Shown here in pieces: positions 1 through 5,518 of a stretch of 6,416 bases of DNA. Origin of the DNA: Abditibacteriota bacterium (GTDB lineage Bacteria; Armatimonadota; UBA5829); NCBI GenBank assembly GCA_017958015.1, contig JAGDDM010000259.1, forward strand, positions 1 through 6,416, in the 5' to 3' direction. A program made the translations under genes and the position numbers. The notes under the pieces were generated by a model. It made no database searches and was not told where the DNA came from. It saw only the letters and a list, made by a program, of their open reading frames with translations. Position 1 is the stretch's first letter. The number at the start of each line of letters is the position of its first letter.

Positions 1-731
1 AGAGAGGTGTACACCTGCCAGCGGATATCGTCGTCCGTGGGGTCTCTGAAAATAAAGTGCTCTATATCGAGAATAATCGAGTTGAAAGGAACATCGTACT
101 TCAGCGCCGCCGGTCCGATGATGCTCAGATTCCTGAAGTAGTTGTCAAGGTAATCGTTGGCCCTGTCCTTCATAAGGACGTACTGATCGTAGCTGAGCAA
201 ATCCGAACGGCACAGGTTCATAATCTCGTCGATGTAGCGGATGTGGTCACCGTAGTCGCACTGAGGTCTGAAAAAGGGAGGAACGGTGTAGCAGTGCATA
301 TTTATAAAAGCGATCTTCGAAGGATCCGTCTTTTTCACGACCCGAAGGATATCCGCCTTCTCGTGAAAAACCGAAGGGAAGGGTTCGTCGGCGATGTGAT
401 AACCCCAAAGAGCGGGATGATCTTTGTATTCCGCCACGGCTTCCGCCACTTTGCTTTCCCACCGGGAATCGGAGAAATCCGGACGGCTGATTCTCTCATC
501 GTAAACATGGCTTTTCATACCGTACTTTCGACATAAATCCAAAAGAATCTTTTGCTCCTCGGGAGTCTTGTGAATATAATCGAAGTAAACGTTAAATCCG
601 CATTCGGCAACATCCTTTACGGTTGCCTCATCGAGAGTATGGGGCGCCTCCCAAAAGGAAATCGGGAAAGTATCGGCGCCGCAAAGGGCGGCGAAACAAA
701 GAAAAATCAGTACAAACAGCGGCTTTCTCAT
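1..731 (-). CDS. Secreted glycoside hydrolase-like TIM-barrel protein, 3' end cut off by window edge
   Basis: An open frame runs from ATG at 731 through position 1 without a stop, giving 243 residues of an incomplete protein. Residues 1-19 form a signal peptide (MRKPLF, then a hydrophobic core ending LCGA before D20), so the product is probably exported; the lipobox is not convincing. The mature part looks like a clan GH-A (beta/alpha)8 glycosidase: PISFWEAP at the first strand, HPALWGYHIADEP at residues 105-117, DLLSYDQY at 177-184, and IRWQVYTS at the cut end, the last resembling the RxxxYxxLAxGAxG segment of related proteins. By family analogy E116 of the ADEP motif would be the acid/base residue; the nucleophile cannot be assigned. 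The substrate is unknown and I cannot give a GH family number. The gene starts 18 nt after the queA stop with only a weak purine-rich stretch (GAAAGCGAAAG) as ribosome site, so it is probably cotranscribed with queA. Confidence 0.75.
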   Translation of the reverse strand, partial: MRKPLFVLIFLCFAALCGADTFPISFWEAPHTLDEATVKDVAECGFNVYFDYIHKTPEEQKILLDLCRKYGMKSHVYDERISRPDFSDSRWESKVAEAVAEYKDHPALWGYHIADEPFPSVFHEKADILRVVKKTDPSKIAFINMHCYTVPPFFRPQCDYGDHIRYIDEIMNLCRSDLLSYDQYVLMKDRANDYLDNYFRNLSIIGPAALKYDVPFNSIILDIEHFIFRDPTDDDIRWQVYTS

Positions 732-749
732 ATCTTTCGCTTTCGACAA

Positions 750-1757
750 CTATTCTCTTTTAAGAAACATGGCGTCCCCGAAACTGAGGAACCGGTATCT
801 CTCCCGCACCGCTTCCTCGTAGGCGGCGCGGATATGGTCGGTGCCGGCGAAGGCGCTCACCAGCATAAGGAGCGTGGATTTGGGGATATGGAAATTGGTT
901 ATCATGCAATCCGCTATCTTGAAGTCGTAGGGCGGATACACAAAGAGCTTCGTGGATGTCTTGCAGGGCTCCACTCTGCCCTTGGCCACCGCCGCGCTCT
1001 CCAGAGCCCGGGTTGAGGTGGTGCCCACGCAGATGACTCTGCCCCGAGGATTGTTTATTTTCTCCGCGTTTTCCGGGGTAATCTCGTAGACTTCCGAGTG
1101 CATATCGTGGTCGGCGATGTTCTCCGCCCGCACCGGCCGGAAAGTGCCGATGCCCACGGTGAGGGTAACGTAGGCGGAGTCCACACCCATGTCCTTTATC
1201 TCTTTAAGGAGCGGTTTGGTGAAGTGGAGTCCCGCGGTGGGAGCGGCGGCGCTGCCCTCCCGGAGAGCGTACACCGTCTGATAGCGGCCCGGGTCGTCGG
1301 GCTTTTTGTGAATGTAGGGCGGCAGAGGGGTCTCGCCAAGAGTCTCGATAATCTCGTCCGCGTTCCGGTCGAAGGTGATTATCTTCCCCTCGCTCGTGTC
1401 CTCGCCCATGGCGCCCACAAGGCCGCAGTCGAACTCCACAAGGGTGCCCGGTTGGAGACGCCTGGCGGGGCGCACCATGGCCTCCCACACCCGGTCGGTG
1501 ATTCGGGTCATGAGCAGAGCCTCCACCTCCGCGCCGGTGGACTTGCGGCCCATGAGGCGCTTGGCGGTCACCTTGGTGTCGTTGAAAACGAGAAGATCCC
1601 CGGGCCGCAGATAGTCCTTTATGTCCCGAAACAGCCGGTGCTCGATGGCGCCGGTGTCCCGGTCCATAACCAGCAAACGGGACAAATCCCGCTCTTTGGC
1701 CGGTTCTTGGGCTATGAGCTCCTCGGGGAGATTGTAATCAAAGTCGGATGTTTTCAT
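750..1757 (-). CDS. queA: S-adenosylmethionine:tRNA ribosyltransferase-isomerase QueA
   Basis: QueA moves and isomerises the ribose of S-adenosylmethionine onto 7-aminomethyl-7-deazaguanine at position 34 of tRNAs with GUN anticodons, giving epoxyqueuosine in the cytoplasm. The 335-residue product covers the whole family. Recognisable blocks are FDYNLPEELIAQEPA (6-20), PGDLLVFNDTKV (52-63), LPPYI (145-149), RYQTVYA (158-164), GSAAAPTAGLHF (168-179), TLTVGIGTFRPV (198-209), MHSE (219-222), VGTTSTRALES (244-254) and TNFHIPKSTLLMLVSAFAG (287-305), ending YRFLSFGDAMF. The start at ATG 1757 (MKTSDFDY) matches the normal QueA N-terminus. An in-frame TTG at 1793 and ATG at 1766 lie inside promoter elements and are unlikely starts. 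No Shine-Dalgarno sequence precedes the ATG, which agrees with a leaderless transcript. The TAG stop is at 752-750 and the glycosidase-like gene follows after 18 nt. No other queuosine gene is in the window. Confidence 0.97.
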   Translation of the reverse strand: MKTSDFDYNLPEELIAQEPAKERDLSRLLVMDRDTGAIEHRLFRDIKDYLRPGDLLVFNDTKVTAKRLMGRKSTGAEVEALLMTRITDRVWEAMVRPARRLQPGTLVEFDCGLVGAMGEDTSEGKIITFDRNADEIIETLGETPLPPYIHKKPDDPGRYQTVYALREGSAAAPTAGLHFTKPLLKEIKDMGVDSAYVTLTVGIGTFRPVRAENIADHDMHSEVYEITPENAEKINNPRGRVICVGTTSTRALESAAVAKGRVEPCKTSTKLFVYPPYDFKIADCMITNFHIPKSTLLMLVSAFAGTDHIRAAYEEAVRERYRFLSFGDAMFLKRE

Positions 1758-1764
1758 TTTTATC

Positions 1765-1793
1765 ATTATATATGTATGAAGCGCGGATGTCAA
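1765..1793 (-). promoter_or_regulatory. Consensus sigma-70-type promoter of queA
   Basis: On the minus strand a perfect -35 TTGACA (1793-1788) is separated by exactly 17 nt from a perfect -10 TATAAT (1770-1765). With the last -10 base taken as -7, transcription should start near 1758, within a run of A residues directly in front of the queA ATG at 1757. The predicted 5' leader is therefore zero or one nucleotide. Start-site position is an inference from spacing. Confidence 0.85.
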
Positions 1794-1799
1794 TAATCG

Positions 1800-1824
1800 A
1801 GGCGGCGAAACAAAGCCGCCGCCT
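1800..1824 (-). terminator. Terminator-like hairpin between hydG and queA
   Basis: AGGCGGCG (1800-1807) and CGCCGCCT (1817-1824) form an 8-bp GC-rich stem around a 9-nt loop. It lies 84 nt past the hydG stop and just upstream of the queA -35 box, where a terminator for the hydG transcript is expected. The following minus-strand bases (CGATTATTG) are AT-rich but have no continuous U tract, so termination efficiency is uncertain. The plus-strand flank (TAATTATT) is equally weak, and no plus-strand gene ends here. Confidence 0.45.
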
Positions 1825-1837
1825 TAATTATTCATAT

Positions 1838-1899
1838 CGGGTTTCGGGTTTTATAATCCGTTCGGCGCAGCCGAACACATCACCCAATAACCTAAAACC
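1838..1899. repeat. Palindromic (cruciform-type) intergenic element
   Basis: The hydG-queA gap holds a perfect inner hairpin, GTTCGGC (1860-1866) with GCCGAAC (1870-1876) around a GCA loop. An outer pair of complementary arms encloses it, GGTTTTA (1847-1853) and TAAAACC (1893-1899). CGGGTTT is also tandemly duplicated at 1838-1851. No U tract follows on either strand, so it is not a standard terminator. It resembles REP-like palindromes found between genes in many bacteria, but only one copy is visible and repetition cannot be tested here. Confidence 0.4.
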
Positions 1900-1907
1900 T
1901 TATATTA

Positions 1908-3332
1908 TCAGAAATAAAGGTCTCTTTCTCCGCCCTTAATCTTCTCTATATTCTCCTTAACCGCCTTGCGGACATCCTCGCTGTTGATATCCTCGATACC
2001 CTTGGCGATGACTTTGTCGGCGGTGGCCTTGAACTCATCGTCGCCGTAGTCCAGGGCGTATTCCTGCAGCGTCATAAGGGCGTTGGGCAGGCAGTAGTTG
2101 TGAATCTGTCCGGACTTGGCGAACTCCATGAAGTGGTCGCCGGTGCGTCCCCGTCTGTAACAGGCGGTGCAGTAGCTGGGAATGTAGCCGTCCTCCATAA
2201 GCTCCATAAGCACGGCTCTGGGGGAGCGGTGTTCCGCCACCTCGAACTGGGGCTTGGAGCCCTCCATCTTGTTGGCGAAGGCGTAGCCGCCCACACCGGT
2301 GCAGCTTCCGGCGCTGACCTGGGAAATACCGAGGCTGATGACCTCTTCCCGATACTTGCCCGCTTCCCGGGTGGAGAGAATCATTCCGGTGTAGGGCACC
2401 GCAAGGCGCAGAACCGCCACAACCTTCTTGAAGTCGTCGTCGCTCACGAGATAGGGGAACTTCTCCGACTTCACGCCGGCGGCCATTCTGATTCTCGGAA
2501 CGGAGATGGTGTGGGGTCCCACTCCGTAGGCGGCCTCAAGGTGCTCCGCCGCCATGAGCATGGCAACGGTGTCGTACTTCCAGTCGTAGAGACCGTAGAG
2601 AACGCCGATACCCACGTCGTCGATACCGCCCTCCATGGCTCTGCTGTGGGCCTCGGTGTGGTACTCGTAGTCGCTCTTGGGACCGGTGCCGTGGAGCGCC
2701 TTGTATGTGGGCTTGTGGTATGTCTCCTGGAAGAGGATATAGGTGCCGATGCCCGCCGCCTTGAGCATTTTGTACTCCTCAACGGTGGTGGCGGCGATGT
2801 TCACGTTGACTCTGCGGATGGAGCCGTTGTCGAACTTGATGTCGTAGATTGTCTTCATGCACTCGAGGATATACTCGATGGGGCAGTTCACCGGGTCCTC
2901 GCCGGCCTCGATTGCCAGCCGCTTGTGGCCCATTTTCTCCAGGACGATGACTTCCTCCCGCAGCTGCTCCTGTGTGAGCTTGCGCCGGGGCATGGGGTTC
3001 TTCTTGCAGTAGCCGCAGTAGGTGCACTCGTTTACGCAGAAGTCGGAGAGGTAGAGGGGGGCGAACATAACGATGCGCTTGCCGTAAATGCGCTCCTTAA
3101 TCTTCTTCGCCATGGTGAAGATTTCCGACCATATTTCCGGGTCGGTCACGTCGAAGAGTGTGGCGGCCTCGCGGTGGGTAAGACCCACACAGGTCTCCGC
3201 CTTTTTGAGAATGGCCCGAACCTTTTCCGGGTCCTTGGCGTCCTCTTTGCCCGCCTCGATGGACTCGAAAATCTCGCCGTCGTTTATGAACTCGTTGGCG
3301 TCCCGGGACGCCGGATCGTATTTGTAACTCAT
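1908..3332 (-). CDS. hydG: [FeFe] hydrogenase H-cluster maturase HydG (radical SAM tyrosine lyase)
   Basis: HydG cleaves tyrosine by radical SAM chemistry to p-cresol and dehydroglycine, and uses the latter to make the CO and CN ligands of the H-cluster on an iron-cysteine synthon. The 474-residue length fits the family. The radical SAM cluster motif CX3CX2C is C99, C103 and C106 (CVNECTYC). The second, C-terminal [4Fe-4S] site that separates HydG from thiazole-synthesis ThiH is present as CX2CX22C: C388, C391 and C414. Other family blocks are LAIEAGEDP (139-147), YILFQETYHKPTYKALHGTGPKSDYEYH around 198-225, GPHTISVPRIRMAAG (272-286) and GISQVSAGSCTGVGGY (335-350). The start at 3332 has a TAGGAAG ribosome site 6 nt upstream that includes the stop of the preceding gene, so the two are cotranscribed. 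HydE, HydF and the hydrogenase itself are not in the window. Confidence 0.97.
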   Translation of the reverse strand: MSYKYDPASRDANEFINDGEIFESIEAGKEDAKDPEKVRAILKKAETCVGLTHREAATLFDVTDPEIWSEIFTMAKKIKERIYGKRIVMFAPLYLSDFCVNECTYCGYCKKNPMPRRKLTQEQLREEVIVLEKMGHKRLAIEAGEDPVNCPIEYILECMKTIYDIKFDNGSIRRVNVNIAATTVEEYKMLKAAGIGTYILFQETYHKPTYKALHGTGPKSDYEYHTEAHSRAMEGGIDDVGIGVLYGLYDWKYDTVAMLMAAEHLEAAYGVGPHTISVPRIRMAAGVKSEKFPYLVSDDDFKKVVAVLRLAVPYTGMILSTREAGKYREEVISLGISQVSAGSCTGVGGYAFANKMEGSKPQFEVAEHRSPRAVLMELMEDGYIPSYCTACYRRGRTGDHFMEFAKSGQIHNYCLPNALMTLQEYALDYGDDEFKATADKVIAKGIEDINSEDVRKAVKENIEKIKGGERDLYF

Positions 3333-3342
3333 TTTACGCTTC

Positions 3343-3603
3343 CTATTCTTTGGTGAGAGCCGCTTTCACGGACACGCCGGGAATCTGACCCAGTTTGCCG
3401 GAAACAAAATTAATCTCGTCGGTGGTGCCGTCGAGAATGAGGGATATAACGGAAACCCCTCTGTCCTTGTAGGGCATACCCATGCGGCCCACGATGATGT
3501 CCGCGGCGCCGCTCAAAATGGCGTTCACTCTGTCAGCGGCGGATCTGTCCTCAATCACAACCGCCAAAACGCCGAGACGCTTCTTAGCCTGTACGTTTTC
3601 CAT
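3343..3603 (-). CDS. TM1266-family iron-only hydrogenase system regulator (putative)
   Basis: This 86-residue protein belongs to the small TM1266-type family found beside [FeFe]-hydrogenase maturation genes. It is predicted to be a ferredoxin-fold (ACT/NikR C-terminal-like) domain, and its regulatory role is assumed from context. Characteristic segments are LGVLAVVIEDR (10-20), the central IIVGRMGMPYKDRGVSVISLILDGTTDEIN (36-65) and the C-terminal GKLGQIPGVSVKAAL (69-83). There is no DNA-binding helix-turn-helix, so it may act through a partner or on RNA. ATG 3603 is chosen because AAAGGAG (3617-3611) lies 7 nt upstream; the in-frame GTG at 3609 is only one base from that site. The TAG stop is 10 nt before hydG and forms part of the hydG ribosome site. 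The gene is first in its operon and is preceded by a leader with a terminator hairpin. Confidence 0.9.
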   Translation of the reverse strand: MENVQAKKRLGVLAVVIEDRSAADRVNAILSGAADIIVGRMGMPYKDRGVSVISLILDGTTDEINFVSGKLGQIPGVSVKAALTKE

Positions 3604-3711
3604 AAACACGCTCCTTTGCGTAAAAAATAAGCCTCTCCCCGTCGGGAAAGGTCAAATCGCGTTCGTATGACACTTCCCGGTCAGAGATTTCTTTCCGGTA
3701 AGATGTTTACC
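3604..3711 (-). promoter_or_regulatory. Structured 5' leader of the regulator-hydG operon
   Basis: The predicted transcript has about 108 untranslated nucleotides. From its 5' end it holds a hairpin CGGTAA/TTACCG with a 5-nt loop (3712-3696), a segment CGGGAAG (3679-3673), the terminator hairpin (3651-3632) with its U tract, and the ribosome site inside a small ACGC/GCGT hairpin (3621-3608). CGGGAAG can pair with TTTCCCG (3649-3643), the 5' arm and first loop base of the terminator (six Watson-Crick pairs plus one G-U). That would be a mutually exclusive antiterminator. I do not recognise a known riboswitch class. The layout is seen directly; the switching is inference. Confidence 0.5.
3622..3651 (-). 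terminator. Intrinsic terminator (attenuator) inside the leader of the regulator-hydG operon
   Basis: On the minus strand CCTTTCCC (3651-3644) pairs with GGGAGAGG (3639-3632) to give an 8-bp stem with one G-U pair and a GACG loop. The bases CTTATTTTTT (3631-3622) follow at once. This is a good rho-independent terminator, yet it lies downstream of the operon's promoter and upstream of its first gene, with no gene ending nearby. It should end part of the transcription before the coding region, possibly under control of the upstream leader. Confidence 0.72.
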
Positions 3712-3717
3712 GTCCAT

Positions 3718-3746
3718 ATTGTACCACTTCGACAAAAGAATGTCAA
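3718..3746 (-). promoter_or_regulatory. Sigma-70-type promoter of the regulator-hydG operon
   Basis: TTGACA (3746-3741), a 17-nt spacer and TACAAT (3723-3718) form a near-consensus promoter on the minus strand. The expected start is near 3711. A direct repeat TTTTGTNGA (3751-3743 and 3737-3729, 14 nt apart) overlaps and follows the -35 box. It could be a regulator site but is not recognised. Confidence 0.8.
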
Positions 3747-3788
3747 CAAAATATACGGGGATCTTCCGAATTTTCAAGGCGAAAAGCA

Positions 3789-3818
3789 TTGACAGAACCC
3801 CCGATAATGTAGTATCAT
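3789..3818 (+). promoter_or_regulatory. Sigma-70-type promoter of the AbrB-TolC-adaptor operon
   Basis: TTGACA (3789-3794), an 18-nt spacer and TATCAT (3813-3818, one mismatch to TATAAT) give a good plus-strand promoter with an expected start near 3825. It is divergent from the hydG-operon promoter; the two -35 boxes are 42 nt apart (3747-3788), so the units could share control. Confidence 0.75.
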
Positions 3819-3820
3819 AT

Positions 3821-3838
3821 TGTATGAAATTTCACACA
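3821..3838 (+). promoter_or_regulatory. Candidate operator palindrome over the efflux-operon start site
   Basis: TGAAATTTCA (3825-3834) is a perfect 10-bp palindrome. It extends to 18 bp, TGT-A-TGAAATTTCA-C-ACA, with a single mismatched pair. It begins 2 nt after the -10 box and spans the predicted transcription start, a usual place for a repressor site. The AbrB-type product of the first gene is the obvious candidate binder, which would give autoregulation. Binding is inferred only from position and symmetry. Confidence 0.45.
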
Positions 3839-3875
3839 TTGTCAGATAAAACATAGCATGAAAGAGAGGTATTCC

Positions 3876-4130
3876 ATGAAATCGGATATTGACGATATGT
3901 TCATGACCACCATTACCGTGGGTGAGCGCGGGCAAATCGTTATTCCCGCGGAAGTTCGCAAAATGACGAATATAAAGGCCGGAGACAAACTGCTGCTTAT
4001 GCGCAATCCGGGACAGAAAGCCTTCGCCGTCTGCAAGATTGACGACGCCAAGGGTATGCTCAGTTCCGTTCTGAGCAACATAGAAAAATTTGAGAAAGAG
4101 GACGAAAGTTCCGAAGGAGAATACCGTTGA
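3876..4130 (+). CDS. AbrB/MazE/SpoVT-family DNA-binding regulator
   Basis: The 84-residue protein has one N-terminal swapped-hairpin AbrB domain at about residues 10-58: TTITVGERGQIVIPAEVRKMTNIKAGDKLLLM is the standard signature, with GQIVIP and the AGD turn. It ends in a charged, probably helical tail (IEKFEKEDESSEGEYR). Such proteins dimerise and bind AT-rich or palindromic operators; some are antitoxins, but no toxin gene is beside this one. As first gene of the operon it probably represses or tunes its own promoter and the efflux genes. ATG 3876 is preferred because GAGAGG (3864-3869) lies 6 nt upstream; an in-frame ATG at 3858 would add MKERYS but has no ribosome site. The TGA stop overlaps the TTG start of the next gene. 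Confidence 0.88.
   Translation: MKSDIDDMFMTTITVGERGQIVIPAEVRKMTNIKAGDKLLLMRNPGQKAFAVCKIDDAKGMLSSVLSNIEKFEKEDESSEGEYR
4114..4129 (+). promoter_or_regulatory. Ribosome binding site that fixes a TTG start for the TolC-family gene
   Basis: AAGGAG at 4114-4119 sits 7 nt before TTG 4127-4129. The TTG opens directly into the signal peptide MKKTLIAASL, and no ATG lies near in this frame. The stop of the AbrB gene (TGA 4128-4130) overlaps the start by two bases, so translation of the two genes is probably coupled. Confidence 0.8.
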
Positions 4131-5518
4131 AAAAAACACTTATCGCCGCTTCTCTGGCGCTGACGGCGCTTCTTTCCGCCGCCGTCTTCGCCGATGAAGC
4201 AAAGACTCCGGAGTTTCGTTACACCGTAGGCAGCTCCCTCGAGAGCGCCCAGCCCAAGATCGACGCGAAACTCAACATCGAACAGTCCCTTGAGTTGGCC
4301 TTTGCCAACAACCCGGGACTCATAAACGCGGTAAACGCCGCAAACGAATCCTCTTGGAGCGTCTACGGCGCGAACTCCGCCTTCAAGCCCACCTTCGACG
4401 CCTCCGCCTCCCACACCAGAATGGGCAAGGATGTTTCCACCGACAACCACAACACCGGCGTGGGCGTATCCGCGGCGCTTCCCCTTGACATCAACAAGCG
4501 CATCGGCCTTGCCGCCGAGATGGCCCGCTACGGCTTCGACATCAGCTACCTCAGCCTCACAAGCGAAGCCCAGAGCCTCATATATAACGTAAAGAACGCC
4601 TATTATAACTACCTCCGGGCGGAAGCCGCTCGCGAAGTGTCCGAGAAAGCCGTTGACGCGGCCAAAAGACTCCTTCAGGAAACCGAGTCCCGCTACAAAG
4701 CCGGCGCCGTTCCCAAATACGACTTCACCGCGGCTCAGGTTGACGCCGAGAACCAAAACCAGGGTCTCATTCGGGCCGAAACCAATGTGGACCTTGCCCG
4801 CATAGCCTTCAACAATGTGCTGGGCATCGACCCCACCTCCGCCACCGCCGTGGAGAAAGTAAACGTCGATGTTGCCGACAAGATTCCCGGTCTGAACGAA
4901 TCCATCGAAACCGCCTTCGCCAACTCCCCCCTCATGAAGCTCGCGGAAGACGACATGAAGCTGGCGGAAACCAACATCAAGTTCGCCAAAGCCCAGAAGA
5001 AGCCTTCCCTGGCTCTCACCGCCGGTTACAATTACTACTTCAGAGACTACGTCCAGACAGGCTCCAACAACGTGTTCCAAGCGGGAATCATGGCCTCCAT
5101 GCCCCTCTTTGAGCGGGGTTCCATCAAGGCGGATATCGCCAAGGCTCAGGTGAACGCCGAGGACGCCAAAACCTCCATGGATCGGATGAAGCTGAACGTA
5201 TCCTCAGCGGTGCAGACCGCCGTTTACAACATGTCGGAAGCCTACACCAGAATCAAATCCAACGAGGCCTCCGTCAGTCTGGCCGAAGAATCCCTGCGGC
5301 TGGCCAACATCCGCTACAGAGAGGACATCGGAACTCTGGTTGAGGTCCTTAACGCCGAGACCCTGCTTACCACCGCCAGAACAAACGAAGTGAACGCCCT
5401 CTACGACTACGCCGTGGCAAAGGCCGCCTACGAACAGGCCACCGCCACCCAGCCGGAACTCGGCAGCGTAAGGCTTCTCGACGACGTTATCATTGACAGA
5501 GGTACGGATAAAAAATGA
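4127..5518 (+). CDS. TolC-family outer-membrane efflux channel
   Basis: This 463-residue protein is the outer-membrane duct of a tripartite export system. Residues 1-22 are a signal peptide (MKKTL, hydrophobic core, cleavage after VFA before DEA). The rest shows the duplicated outer-membrane efflux protein repeat. The first copy, about 50-240, contains LNIEQSLELAFANNPGL and SRYKAGAVPKYDFTAAQVD; the second, about 255-440, contains IETAFANSPLM and IRYREDIGTLVEVLNAETLL. Long Ala/Glu/Lys-rich helices form the periplasmic tunnel, and strand-like segments (FDASASHTRMG and LALTAGYNYYF) would form the trimeric barrel. Length is normal for the family. It starts at TTG, overlapping the AbrB gene, and its TGA stop overlaps the adaptor's ATG (ATGA at 5515-5518), so the genes form a tight operon. 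The exported substrate cannot be read from the sequence. Confidence 0.94.
   Translation: MKKTLIAASLALTALLSAAVFADEAKTPEFRYTVGSSLESAQPKIDAKLNIEQSLELAFANNPGLINAVNAANESSWSVYGANSAFKPTFDASASHTRMGKDVSTDNHNTGVGVSAALPLDINKRIGLAAEMARYGFDISYLSLTSEAQSLIYNVKNAYYNYLRAEAAREVSEKAVDAAKRLLQETESRYKAGAVPKYDFTAAQVDAENQNQGLIRAETNVDLARIAFNNVLGIDPTSATAVEKVNVDVADKIPGLNESIETAFANSPLMKLAEDDMKLAETNIKFAKAQKKPSLALTAGYNYYFRDYVQTGSNNVFQAGIMASMPLFERGSIKADIAKAQVNAEDAKTSMDRMKLNVSSAVQTAVYNMSEAYTRIKSNEASVSLAEESLRLANIRYREDIGTLVEVLNAETLLTTARTNEVNALYDYAVAKAAYEQATATQPELGSVRLLDDVIIDRGTDKK

Noticed and set aside
57..1016. Two plus-strand open frames (57-536 and 552-1016) at the left end
   Set aside because: The minus strand here encodes a signal peptide and a clan GH-A motif, then the C-terminus of QueA; the plus-strand frames are shadows.
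1758..1793. Longer QueA starting at TTG 1793 or ATG 1766
   Set aside because: The TTG is part of the -35 box and ATG 1766 overlaps the -10 box; the extra residues match nothing at the normal QueA N-terminus.
1098..1796. Plus-strand open frame opposite queA
   Set aside because: It is antisense to QueA, whose conserved motifs are complete; no ribosome site or family resemblance was seen.
1860..1876. Hairpin GTTCGGC-GCA-GCCGAAC as the hydG terminator
   Set aside because: Neither side has a U tract; the hairpin at 1800-1824 is the better, though still weak, terminator candidate.
1908..3332. Annotation of the radical SAM gene as ThiH (thiazole synthesis)
   Set aside because: The C-terminal CX2CX22C cluster site and the adjacent TM1266-family gene are specific to HydG.
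2100..3356. Long plus-strand open frame (418 codons) opposite hydG
   Set aside because: It is antisense to a full-length, motif-complete HydG, and its Val/Gly/His/Leu-rich low-complexity translation is typical of the complement of a GC-rich gene.
3652..3717. Possible leader peptide from ATG 3717 (MDGKHLTGKKSLTG...) upstream of the regulator gene
   Set aside because: The ATG directly abuts the -10 box, about 6 nt upstream of the predicted transcription start, so it should not be on the mRNA, and no ribosome site precedes it.
3842..5080. Long minus-strand open frame (412 codons) opposite the AbrB and TolC genes
   Set aside because: It is a shadow of two well-supported genes and runs through the AbrB promoter-proximal region; the translation is Gly/Val-rich with no recognisable domain.
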